Below, piece by piece: positions 8,299-16,098 of a stretch of 21,509 nucleotides of DNA. Within the stretch, counting starts at the first letter, position 1. Each line of letters starts with the position of its first letter. The stretch spans positions 1 to 21,509 of the forward strand of contig CALZFY010000044.1 in assembly GCA_945786935.1 (NCBI GenBank), in the 5' to 3' direction. A program made the translations under genes and the position numbers. Source of the DNA: HGM12587 sp945786935. Lineage in GTDB: Bacteria > Bacillota > Clostridia > Lachnospirales > Lachnospiraceae. A model generated the notes under the pieces. That model saw nothing but the letters and a program-made list of their open reading frames with translations. It did not search any database and had not been told where the DNA came from.

Positions 8299-9418
8299 CT
8301 ATGACTCTTCCGGTGTGGTATTGATCCATTTCAGATATGCATTGATAAAGGGATCGATGTTTCCATCCATCACGCTTCCTACATTGCTGACTTCCTCTCC
8401 GGTACGATGATCCTTCACCAGCGTGTATGGCTGCATCACATAGGAACGAATCTGATTACCCCAGCCGATCTCTGTCACTTCTCCGCGAATGCCTGAAAGC
8501 TTCTCTGCATTTTTCTGCTGTTCTAAAAGATAAAGCTTTGCTTTCAGCATCTGCATGGCCTTATCTTTATTCTGGAACTGAGAACGCTCATTCTGACACT
8601 GCACCACAATTCCTGTGGGAAGATGGGTAATTCGAATCGCTGAAGACGTCTTATTAATATGCTGACCACCGGCACCACTGGAACGGTAGGTGTCGATCCT
8701 TAAATCTTCCGGATTGATCTCAATATCGATATCATCCTCAATATCCGGCATAACATCCAGGGATACAAAGGATGTCTGGCGTTTTCCCTGTGCGTTGAAC
8801 GGTGAAATTCGTACCAGACGGTGAACTCCCTTTTCGGATTTTAAGTATCCATATGCATTTTCTCCATTGATCTGGAAGGTAACGGATTTGATTCCGGCTT
8901 CATCCCCATCCAGATAGTCTAACACCTCGACTGTAAATCCATGTCTTTCTGCCCATCTGGTATACATACGATACAGCATGGATGCCCAGTCACAGCTTTC
9001 TGTACCGCCGGCACCTGCATTTAATTTTAAAATCGCATTATCCCTGTCATATTCTCCCGAAAGGAGCGTCTTAATACGCAGATTTTCAAATCTCCTGATA
9101 AAATCATCCATCTCTGCCTGCACCTCGGGAATCAGGCTCTCATCTTCTTCCTCATAGCCCATTTCCAAAAGGGTTTCAATATCCTCATAGCTGGTGCGAA
9201 GGCCCTCATAGGTCTCTACTTCGTCCTTCAAGGATTTTAAGGTAATCATCCCCTGCTGAGACCTTTCCGGATTATCCCAATACCCCGGAGCTTCCATTTC
9301 TCTTTCTAACTCTTCGATCCTTTGACACTTGTTAGCCAGGTCAAAGTGAATCCCTCAATTCTACGAGAGGTTTGTCATAAGTTGACAGCGTGTATTTGAT
9401 CTGATCTAATTCAACCAC
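8299..9418 (-). CDS. prfB: Peptide chain release factor 2 with programmed +1 frameshift
   Basis: RF2 recognises UAA and UGA and triggers peptide release. The gene is read in two frames: a 25-codon first part from GTG at 9418 (VELDQIKYTLSTYDKPLVEL...), then, after CTT TGA C, a +1 shift into a 347-codon frame starting at GAC 9342 (DLANKCQRIEELE...). The full protein is 372 residues, normal for RF2. The codon-recognition SPF motif is at residues 205-207 and the catalytic GGQ at 250-252. An internal Shine-Dalgarno-like GAGGGA sits just upstream of the slip site. AGAAGG lies 7 bases before the GTG. A simple reading of the larger frame alone would miss the N-terminus. Confidence 0.97.
9340..9358 (-). 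promoter_or_regulatory. RF2 autoregulatory +1 frameshift site
   Basis: On the minus strand the bases AGGGATTCACTTTGAC contain a Shine-Dalgarno-like GAGGGA (9351-9356), the slippery CTT (9344-9346) and an in-frame TGA (9341-9343) followed by C. This is the classical RF2 feedback signal: low RF2 lets the ribosome slip past the TGA. Confidence 0.96.
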
Positions 9419-9482
9419 TGTAGCACCTTCTTTCTACTTCTCTTTGTTTAGTTTAGTTCTTTAGAGAGTTAAACTAAGGTCT

Positions 9483-9511
9483 ATCATATATGATTTTTTT
9501 TCACAAAACAA
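9483..9511 (-). promoter_or_regulatory. Predicted prfB promoter overlapping the secA terminator
   Basis: On the minus strand TTGTTT (9506-9511) and TATGAT (9483-9488) are separated by exactly 17 bases. The -35 box uses the last bases and the T tract of the secA terminator hairpin. Confidence 0.5.
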
Positions 9512-9536
9512 GCCCTATCCTGAAAGAATAGGGCTT
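9510..9536 (-). terminator. Intrinsic terminator after secA
   Basis: A 9-bp stem AAGCCCTAT / ATAGGGCTT (9510-9518 and 9528-9536) is followed on the minus strand by TTGTTTTGTG. It lies 15 bases after the secA stop. Confidence 0.82.
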
Positions 9537-9550
9537 AAATTGCAATTTTC

Positions 9551-12121
9551 TTATTTATTTTTTCTCATACAGCACTGTTTGTATTTCTTTCCGCTGCCAC
9601 ATGGACAGGGATCATTTGGATAAATCTTGGCATCTGTACGTTTGGTCGGCTTTTTCACCAGTGTATCATCCTTGTTGGTTCCGGTAACCTTAGCTACCTG
9701 CTCACGTTCCGCTTTTTCTTCAATCTTCACATGGAGAAGAAGTCTGACAGTCTCTTCCTGAATGCTGTCAGTCATAGACTGGAACATATCATAACCGGAC
9801 ATCTTGTATTCTACAACCGGATCTCTCTGGGCATAGGCCTGAAGACCGATTCCCTGACGAAGCTGATCCATATCATCAATGTGATCCATCCATTTTCTGT
9901 CGATGACTTTCAAAAGGAATACACGCTCTAACTCACGAAGCATTTCCGGATTCGGAAACTGTGCTTCCTTATCCTCATAAAGCTTCACAGCTTCCTGTTT
10001 CAGCTGATGCTTTAATTCATCCTTCTTCGTACCTTTGATGCGATCCGGTAAAATCGGTTCTAATGGAATAATCGGGCGAAGTGCTTCGTTTAATCCCATA
10101 TAATCCCAGTCTGCTTTGTTCTGATCGTCACCGATCAGAGAATCGACCGTATTTTCTACCGTGTCCGTGATCATCTTATAAACAACATCCCGCATGCTTT
10201 CTCCATCCAGCACACGGCGGCGTTCTTCATAAATGATCTCACGCTGTTCATTATTTACGCGGTCATACTCCAACAGATTTTTACGGATACCATAGTTATT
10301 GTTTTCAATCTTCGTCTGTGCCTTTTCGATGGCAGAGCTTAACATCTTGTGCTGGATCTCCTCATCCTTTGGAACTCCCAGAGACTGGAAAATTCCCATC
10401 AATCTTTCGGAACCGAACAATCTCATCAGATCGTCTTCCAGAGAAATGTAAAACTTGGATTCACCAGGATCTCCCTGACGGCCTGAACGTCCGCGCAGCT
10501 GATTATCAATACGTCTAGATTCATGGCGCTCTGTACCGATGATCTTTAAACCTCCGGCTGCTCTTGCTTCGTCATCCAGTTTAATATCTGTACCACGGCC
10601 TGCCATATTGGTAGCGATAGTTACAGCACCATGAACTCCGGCCTCTGCTACAATGGCAGCTTCCATCTCATGGAACTTCGCATTCAATACATTGTGCTTG
10701 ATTCCCTTCTTCTGTAAAAGATTACTAAGAAGCTCTGATGTTTCAATAGTAATGGTACCTACCAGTACCGGCTGTCCCTTTGCATGGGCTTTTTCGATCT
10801 CACGGACTACCGCACGGTATTTTTCTTCCTTGGTCGCATATACCGCATCTTCCAGATCCTGACGGGCAATCGGACGATTGGTTGGGATTTCCACAACGTC
10901 CATGCCGTAGATATCACGGAATTCTCTTTCTTCGGTCAGGGCAGTACCGGTCATACCGGCTTTCTTATCGTATTTATTAAAGAAGTTCTGGAAAGTAATG
11001 GTTGCCAGAGTTTTGCTTTCTCTTTTAACCTTTACATGTTCCTTTGCTTCAATGGCCTGATGAAGACCGTCGGAATAACGGCGTCCCGGCATGATACGAC
11101 CGGTAAACTCGTCTACGATCAGTACCTGATCATCCTTTACCACATAGTCCTGATCTCTGTGCATTAAGTTGTTGGCACGAAGAGCCAGCTCAATATTGTG
11201 CTGGATCTCCAGATTTTCCGGATCTGCCAGGTTATCAATGTTGAAATACTGTTCAACTCTCTTGATACCGTCTGCAGTCAATGTGACGATCTTGTCTTTT
11301 TCGTTCACAATGAAATCTCCGGTTTCTTCGATTTCCTCTCCAAGAATTGCATCCATCTTGGAGAATTCCTTACTTGCTTCGCCTCGGCGCATGGTCTTTG
11401 CCAGATAATCACAAACTTCATAAAGCTTGGTTGATTTTCCGCTCTGTCCCGAAATGATCAACGGTGTTCTTGCCTCGTCGATCAAAACGGAGTCCACTTC
11501 ATCGATGATGGCATAGTGAAGTCCGCGCTGTACCAGCTGTTCTTTATAGATGACCATGTTGTCACGCAGATAATCAAATCCCAATTCATTATTGGTAATG
11601 TAAGTAATATCACAGTTATAGGCTTCCCTGCGTTCTTCACTCTTCATGCTGTTTAATACACAGCCTACGGAAAGTCCTAAAAATCTGTGAATCTGCCCCA
11701 TCCACTCGGCATCTCGGTTAGCCAGGTAATCATTGACTGTAACGACATGAACACCTTTTCCTTCCAGGGCATTAAGGTAAGCCGGGAGAGTAGATACCAG
11801 AGTCTTACCTTCTCCTGTCTTCATTTCCGCAATACGTCCCTGATGAAGGATCACACCACCAATGAGCTGTACCCTGTAATGTTCCATACCAAGTACACGT
11901 TTTCCTGCTTCCCTGACAACTGCATAGGCTTCCGGCAAAAGATCATCCAGGGTTTCTCCCGCTGCCAGACGATCTTTAAATTCCTTTGTTTTTCCTCTTA
12001 ACTCTTCATCAGAAAGCTTCTGCATTTCCGGACGAAGGCTTTCGATTTTATCAATTGTTTTATTAATCAGTTTCAGCTCTCTTTCACTGTGAGTGCCGAA
12101 GATCTTCTCCATAAAACCCAT
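9551..12121 (-). CDS. secA: SecA preprotein translocase ATPase
   Basis: SecA drives protein export through SecYEG. The 856-residue protein carries Walker A KTGEGKT at 101-107, the DEVD box at 207-210 within IIDEVDSVLIDEARTP, the IATNMAGRGTDIKL helicase segment, QLRGRSGRQGDPG, and the C-terminal zinc-binding SEC-C motif with Cys 839, 841, 850 and 851 (CPCGSGKKYKQCC). Length and domain order are standard for SecA1. AAGGAG lies 7 bases before the ATG. It follows hpf in the same direction, but a strong terminator separates them, so secA has its own leader. Confidence 0.99.
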   Translation of the reverse strand: MGFMEKIFGTHSERELKLINKTIDKIESLRPEMQKLSDEELRGKTKEFKDRLAAGETLDDLLPEAYAVVREAGKRVLGMEHYRVQLIGGVILHQGRIAEMKTGEGKTLVSTLPAYLNALEGKGVHVVTVNDYLANRDAEWMGQIHRFLGLSVGCVLNSMKSEERREAYNCDITYITNNELGFDYLRDNMVIYKEQLVQRGLHYAIIDEVDSVLIDEARTPLIISGQSGKSTKLYEVCDYLAKTMRRGEASKEFSKMDAILGEEIEETGDFIVNEKDKIVTLTADGIKRVEQYFNIDNLADPENLEIQHNIELALRANNLMHRDQDYVVKDDQVLIVDEFTGRIMPGRRYSDGLHQAIEAKEHVKVKRESKTLATITFQNFFNKYDKKAGMTGTALTEEREFRDIYGMDVVEIPTNRPIARQDLEDAVYATKEEKYRAVVREIEKAHAKGQPVLVGTITIETSELLSNLLQKKGIKHNVLNAKFHEMEAAIVAEAGVHGAVTIATNMAGRGTDIKLDDEARAAGGLKIIGTERHESRRIDNQLRGRSGRQGDPGESKFYISLEDDLMRLFGSERLMGIFQSLGVPKDEEIQHKMLSSAIEKAQTKIENNNYGIRKNLLEYDRVNNEQREIIYEERRRVLDGESMRDVVYKMITDTVENTVDSLIGDDQNKADWDYMGLNEALRPIIPLEPILPDRIKGTKKDELKHQLKQEAVKLYEDKEAQFPNPEMLRELERVFLLKVIDRKWMDHIDDMDQLRQGIGLQAYAQRDPVVEYKMSGYDMFQSMTDSIQEETVRLLLHVKIEEKAEREQVAKVTGTNKDDTLVKKPTKRTDAKIYPNDPCPCGSGKKYKQCCMRKNK

Positions 12122-12139
12122 AGATTACTCCTTTTACAT

Positions 12140-12176
12140 CTGTTCAGTACCTTCCCAAACGGTGGTTTTTGAACAG
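12140..12176. repeat. Inverted repeat in the secA leader
   Basis: CTGTTCA (12140-12146) and TGAACAG (12170-12176) are inverted, with GTACC and GGTGG partly pairing inside. The outer arms match those of the palindrome at 5773-5815. It lies in the untranslated leader of secA. Confidence 0.45.
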
Positions 12177-12221
12177 TTATCTCTTTTTTATTTGGTTAGT
12201 CCAACCCATATCTTACCATAA

Positions 12222-12251
12222 AAAGGGGTTGCGGTAAACCGCAACCCCTTT
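12222..12251. terminator. Strong terminator after hpf
   Basis: A 13-bp perfect stem AAAGGGGTTGCGG / CCGCAACCCCTTT (12222-12234, 12239-12251) with a 4-base loop. The minus-strand side continues TT after the stem, matching termination of hpf; a T run also follows on the plus strand (GATTTTT). Confidence 0.9.
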
Positions 12252-12289
12252 GATTTTTATGAACTTTCTGTAAATTTTAAATGAAATTA

Positions 12290-12817
12290 TCAGATTTCCG
12301 GACCAATGAGACCATAGCTTCCGTTCTTACGTTTGTAAACAACATTGACCTCATCATTCTCTGCATTTAAGAATACAAAGAAATCATGTCCGAGAAGTTC
12401 CATCTGCAAGCATGCATCTTCCGGATACATTGGCTTTCTTTCAAAATATTTGGTACGAATGATCTGGATTTCTTCCTCAGCATCTGCCTCGTGATTTAAG
12501 AATTCCTGTTTGAAGTTTCCTCCATCCTGGTGCTTTGCAATCAACTTGGTTTTATACTTGCGAAGCTGACGTTCAATGACCTCTTCTACCAGGTCAATGG
12601 ATACGTACATGTCTGAGCTTGTCTGTTCGGAACGAATAATGGTTCCTTTCACCGGGATCGTTACTTCGATTTTTTGATGTCCTTTTTCTACGCTTAAGGT
12701 AACATATACTTCTGTGTCGTCTGTGAAATACTTTTCCAGTCTTCCGATCTTGCTTTCCACAGCTGTTTTAAGTCCCTCAGTAACCTCAATGTTTTTACCT
12801 CTGATAATAAAACGCAT
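12290..12817 (-). CDS. hpf: Ribosome hibernation promoting factor, long form
   Basis: The protein binds the 30S decoding region and joins ribosomes into inactive 100S dimers during slow growth. The 175-residue product begins MRFIIRGKNIEVTEGLKTAV, continues with the HPF/RaiA beta-alpha fold (to about residue 100), and ends with the C-terminal dimerisation domain (RTKYFERKPMYPEDACLQME, FFVFLNAENDEVNVVYKR). That two-domain form is the long HPF of Firmicutes. I chose the ATG at 12817 because AAGGAG lies 8 bases upstream and family homology starts there; an in-frame start at 13009 would overlap hisA and add 64 non-homologous residues. Confidence 0.95.
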   Translation of the reverse strand: MRFIIRGKNIEVTEGLKTAVESKIGRLEKYFTDDTEVYVTLSVEKGHQKIEVTIPVKGTIIRSEQTSSDMYVSIDLVEEVIERQLRKYKTKLIAKHQDGGNFKQEFLNHEADAEEEIQIIRTKYFERKPMYPEDACLQMELLGHDFFVFLNAENDEVNVVYKRKNGSYGLIGPEI

Positions 12818-12849
12818 AGGCTCATCTCCTTCACTGTTTTGATAGGAAT

Positions 12850-12878
12850 ATTCTACCATACATTTGTATTTATCTAAA
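12850..12878 (-). promoter_or_regulatory. Predicted hpf promoter
   Basis: On the minus strand TTTAGA (12873-12878) is followed 17 bases later by TAGAAT (12850-12855), with the TG of an extended -10 immediately before. It lies about 35 bases before the hpf start and just after the hisA stop. Confidence 0.55.
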
Positions 12879-12935
12879 GTGTTTTTCATGAATTTACAAA
12901 AATTTAAGGTATCTGTTTTTGTCCCGGCAGCAAAT

Positions 12936-13718
12936 TCAGGATTCCCGGATCTTCTGCAAAACTTCCCTGTAAGAAAGAGGACCCCCGAAGATATCCAGGG
13001 CACTTCCAATGGTCACATTGATGTGATTGCGCCCGCATTCTTTTACAGAATCAATATCCTCCATGGTGGTTACGCCTCCCGCGTAGGTGATAGACACCGC
13101 CTTAGATCTTTCCAGCATTCTGATAAGATTACGATCAATTCCGGAAGCTTTTCCTTCCACATCTACTGCATGAATCAGAAACTCATTGCAAAAGGCGGAA
13201 AATTCTTCCAAAAGCGGTTCTCCCAATTTCTGGCTCGTAAACTTCTGCCAGCGGTCTGTCACCACATAGTAGGCACCATCTTCTTTTTTGCGACAGCTAA
13301 GATCAATAACAAGGTGATCTTTACCTACCTCTTTTTGCAGCTTTTCCAGATTCTCATAATTGACCTGTCCATCCCGAAACACATAGGAAGTAACAATGAC
13401 ATGGCTTGCTCCGGCGTCCAAAAATTCAGCTGCATTTTCTGCAGTGATTCCGCCTCCTGCCTGAAAGCCTCCCGGCCAGGTCTTTAAAGCCAGCATGGCC
13501 TGAGCCTTTGTCTGCTCATAATATGGAGAATCTTTCCCATTTAACATAATCACATGTCCTCCGGAAAGCTGATCCTTTTGATAGAATCTGGCGTAAAACG
13601 CTCCGTCCTGCTCCGATACAAAGTTTTCTTCTGCCTGGTCATTTTCATCCATCAGACTGCTTCCTACAATCTGCTTAATTTTTCCATTGTGAATATCAAT
13701 ACAAGGTCTAAATTCCAA
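12936..13718 (-). CDS. hisA: HisA of the eukaryotic type (ProFAR isomerase)
   Basis: The 260-residue TIM-barrel protein begins with EFRPCIDIHNGKIKQIVG, with catalytic-type Asp at residue 8 and a second at 139 (VIDLSCRK). Phosphate-binding segments FQAGGGITAENA and ITYAGGVTTMEDI are present. The insertions (LSGGHVIMLNGKDSPYYEQT, GAYYVVTDRWQKFTSQKLGE) fit the eukaryotic HIS6-like form rather than standard bacterial HisA. It isomerises ProFAR to PRFAR in histidine synthesis. The start is TTG with a weak GGAG 11 bases upstream; a stop blocks any earlier in-frame start. It follows dapB by 18 bases and has no other his gene nearby. Confidence 0.88.
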   Translation of the reverse strand: MEFRPCIDIHNGKIKQIVGSSLMDENDQAEENFVSEQDGAFYARFYQKDQLSGGHVIMLNGKDSPYYEQTKAQAMLALKTWPGGFQAGGGITAENAAEFLDAGASHVIVTSYVFRDGQVNYENLEKLQKEVGKDHLVIDLSCRKKEDGAYYVVTDRWQKFTSQKLGEPLLEEFSAFCNEFLIHAVDVEGKASGIDRNLIRMLERSKAVSITYAGGVTTMEDIDSVKECGRNHINVTIGSALDIFGGPLSYREVLQKIRES

Positions 13719-13736
13719 TTTGGTTCACACTCCACT

Positions 13737-14498
13737 TTATTTTGCGTCAATCACATGTCCCATATTGTAGTAGCCTGCCTCTTTTCCTGCTAAATATTTT
13801 GCAGCAGCGATCGCTCCGTTCCCAAAAACGGCGCGGGAATAGGCTCTGTGGGAAATGGTGATGACTTCATCGGTCCCTGCAAAGATCACATCATGATCTC
13901 CTACAATACTTCCGCCACGCACAGCGGAAATTCCGATTTCTTTGGTATCTCTCACCTGACGAAGCTTGCTTCTGTCATATACATAATGATACTGGTTGTC
14001 CATTGCTTCATTCACACTGTCTGCCAGCATGATCGCTGTTCCGCTTGGAGCATCCAGTTTCTGATTGTGATGTTTTTCCACGATTTCCACATCAAACCCT
14101 GCAGGTGCCAGAACCTTCACAGCATCAGCAATGAGTTTCTGAACAGTATTGATTCCAAGAGACATATTTCCTGATTTTAACACTGCAATGGACTTGCTTG
14201 CCTCTTCCACATGCAGGAGCTGTTCGTTTGACAGACCTGTGGTACATAATACGACCGGAAGCTTTTTCTCCACACAGTAATCTAAAAGTCCGTCCACTGC
14301 CTTCGCAGATGCAAAATCAATGACCACATCTGCTTCTACCTGACAATCTGCAAGATTTGTAAATACAGGATAACCGTTGTCCCTGGAATCTGTCATATCC
14401 ACTCCTGCTACAATTCTTGCCTCTGTATCATTTGCCAGAAGTCCTGTAATGATCTGGCCCATTCTTCCATTGCATCCATGCATAATTACTCTAATCAT
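13737..14498 (-). CDS. dapB: 4-hydroxy-tetrahydrodipicolinate reductase
   Basis: The enzyme reduces the DapA product with NAD(P)H in lysine/diaminopimelate synthesis. The 253-residue protein has the nucleotide-binding GCNGRMG at 8-14, the CTTGLS segment at 85-90, and the catalytic signature EKHHNQKLDAPSGTA at 141-155. Length is normal. GGAG lies 9 bases before the ATG. It lies downstream of dapA in the same direction and directly before hisA, so the cluster likely reads cobO-like, dapA, dapB, hisA. Confidence 0.97.
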   Translation of the reverse strand: MIRVIMHGCNGRMGQIITGLLANDTEARIVAGVDMTDSRDNGYPVFTNLADCQVEADVVIDFASAKAVDGLLDYCVEKKLPVVLCTTGLSNEQLLHVEEASKSIAVLKSGNMSLGINTVQKLIADAVKVLAPAGFDVEIVEKHHNQKLDAPSGTAIMLADSVNEAMDNQYHYVYDRSKLRQVRDTKEIGISAVRGGSIVGDHDVIFAGTDEVITISHRAYSRAVFGNGAIAAAKYLAGKEAGYYNMGHVIDAK

Positions 14499-14524
14499 AA
14501 TCTCATTCTCCTTTTGTATTCATA

Positions 14525-14550
14525 AAGGGCACAGCCAAAGCCATGCCCTT
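14525..14550 (-). terminator. Hairpin between dapA and dapB
   Basis: AAGGGCA and TGCCCTT (14525-14531 and 14544-14550) form a 7-bp stem in the 62-base gap. The minus-strand side is followed only by TTATG, so it is probably an attenuating or stabilising hairpin rather than a full stop. Confidence 0.4.
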
Positions 14551-14560
14551 CTTTGTATTA

Positions 14561-15451
14561 TTACTTTACTTCAATGCCAAAATCTCTCATGGCAGCTTTC
14601 AGGTTCTCCTTATGTGCCTCTTCCATCTCTGTCAGCGGCATACGAAGCGGTCCTACTTCAAATCCCATCAGATCCATGGCTGCTTTTACAGGAATGGGAT
14701 TGACCTCACAGAAAAGCTGATCGACGAGTGGAACTGCCTTTAACTGAAGTTCCATACTTCCGCGCACATCTCCGTCTAAATACATTTCAACGATATCATG
14801 TGTTTCCTTTGGTGCCACATTGGACAGTACAGAGATGACTCCAAGTCCTCCCAGTGAAAGGATCGGAACGATCTGATCATCATTTCCGGAATAAAGTTCA
14901 ATCTCATCGCCACAGATACTCATTAATTTCGCTACCTGGGAGATATTTCCGCTTGCTTCCTTGATACCTACAATGTTTTTCACATTCTTTACTAAGGTTG
15001 CAGCTGTTTCCGGTAAAATGTTGCATCCGGTTCTGCCCGGAACATTATACATAATGATCGGCAACTCTACAGATTCTGCAACTGCTGTGTAATGTGCAAT
15101 GAGTCCCTTCTGGGTTGCTTTATTATAATAAGGAGTTACAACCAAAAGTGCATCTGCACCGGATTTTTCTGCTTCCTGAGAAAGATAGATCGCTGTTTCG
15201 GTACAGTTAGAACCTGTTCCTGCAATAACCGGAATTCTCTTTGCTACCTTCTTTACACAGTAGTCGATTACTTCTAGATGTTCCTCATGACTTAATGTGG
15301 AAGCCTCTCCTGTGGTTCCGCAAATAACAATGGCATCTGTCTTATTTGCAATCTGAAACTCAATGATCTCACCAAGCTTTGGATAATTCACTTCACCGTT
15401 TGCAAGCATTGGTGTGATGATAGCAACGGCTGCTCCTTTAAATACTGACAT
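14561..15451 (-). CDS. dapA: 4-hydroxy-tetrahydrodipicolinate synthase
   Basis: The enzyme condenses pyruvate and aspartate semialdehyde, the committed lysine/peptidoglycan step. The 296-residue TIM-barrel has GTTGE at 45-49, YYNKATQKG at 108-116, the catalytic Tyr 135 in YNVPGRTG and the Schiff-base Lys 164 in GIKEASGN. The start at 15451 is chosen because GAGGAGGA lies 5 bases upstream; an ATG five codons earlier lies inside that ribosome-binding site. It is 20 bases after the cobO-like gene and before dapB. Confidence 0.97.
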   Translation of the reverse strand: MSVFKGAAVAIITPMLANGEVNYPKLGEIIEFQIANKTDAIVICGTTGEASTLSHEEHLEVIDYCVKKVAKRIPVIAGTGSNCTETAIYLSQEAEKSGADALLVVTPYYNKATQKGLIAHYTAVAESVELPIIMYNVPGRTGCNILPETAATLVKNVKNIVGIKEASGNISQVAKLMSICGDEIELYSGNDDQIVPILSLGGLGVISVLSNVAPKETHDIVEMYLDGDVRGSMELQLKAVPLVDQLFCEVNPIPVKAAMDLMGFEVGPLRMPLTEMEEAHKENLKAAMRDFGIEVK

Positions 15452-15471
15452 TTTCTTCCTCCTCATTGGTT

Positions 15472-15957
15472 TTATTTTCTAGACTTAATTTCATATATAG
15501 CATCTGCATAAGGTATGAGTTCCTTATCCAGATTAGTACCTGTTAAAATTAATTCTGTTCCTTCTTCTTTTGTTTCAATCAGGTTTTTAATGTCCTCTAC
15601 AGAGATGATCTCTCTTTCCAACAGTCCCAAGATCTCATCCAAAACCACAATGGTGCTTTCCCCTGTAACCAGAACCTTTTTTGCAAAATTAAGGCCATTC
15701 CTGATATTGAGAATTTCTTCTTCTTTCTGTTCTTTTGAAAGTTCTGAAAAAAATTCAGCATTTTTCTCAAAGGAGAAGATCCGCACCTCCGGTTCAAGAC
15801 GTTTTAAATATTCAATCTCCTTTTGATTATTTCCTTTCAAAAACTGGATAATGGCAACGGATTCTCCTGCTCCGGCTGCACAGATCGCATGACCGATGGC
15901 AGAGGATGATTTTCCTTTTCCATCACCATAATATACAATAACTGCTCCCTGATTCAT
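15472..15957 (-). CDS. Short BtuR/CobO-family corrinoid adenosyltransferase-like P-loop protein
   Basis: The 161-residue protein begins MNQGAVIVYYGDGKGKSSSA; the GDGKGKSS loop (11-18), the VAIIQFLKG segment, VVLDEILGLLE and LILTGTN are the nucleotide-binding core of BtuR/CobO, which adenosylates cob(I)alamin. The tail ends YEIKSRK and lacks the usual C-terminal KHPFDxGIxAQxGIEF-type segment, so activity is uncertain. The ATG at 15957 has GAGG 5 bases upstream and matches the family start; an in-frame ATG 11 codons earlier adds unrelated residues. No cobalamin genes are nearby; it precedes dapA. Confidence 0.82.
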   Translation of the reverse strand: MNQGAVIVYYGDGKGKSSSAIGHAICAAGAGESVAIIQFLKGNNQKEIEYLKRLEPEVRIFSFEKNAEFFSELSKEQKEEEILNIRNGLNFAKKVLVTGESTIVVLDEILGLLEREIISVEDIKNLIETKEEGTELILTGTNLDKELIPYADAIYEIKSRK

Positions 15958-16065
15958 GATTTCCTCTTCTACGCCAGAAATAAGCCACACACTCTTTTGG
16001 TGACCTTTCTCTCACTGCGTTTTAGTATCAATGTGAATGCTAAACTGGTTAATAAATTTTAATAT

Positions 16066-16094
16066 ATCTTACAACAATCACTCTGAAATTGCAA
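16066..16094 (-). promoter_or_regulatory. Predicted promoter for cobO-like/dapA/dapB/hisA
   Basis: On the minus strand TTGCAA (16089-16094) and TAAGAT (16066-16071) are separated by 17 bases, with AT-rich DNA following. It is directly after the SSB-like gene stop. Both boxes are 4/6 matches. Confidence 0.4.
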
Positions 16095-16098
16095 CCAA

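Noticed and set aside
12818..13009. In-frame N-terminal extension of hpf by 64 residues
   Set aside because: It overlaps the hisA 3' end and has no family similarity; AAGGAG and the conserved MRFII start support 12817.
15958..15990. Earlier ATG (15990) for the cobO-like gene
   Set aside because: The added residues do not match the family and no ribosome-binding site precedes it.
16021..16043. Imperfect TTAG...CTAA palindrome in the cobO-like leader
   Set aside because: Several mismatches in a 22-base AT-rich segment; could arise by chance.
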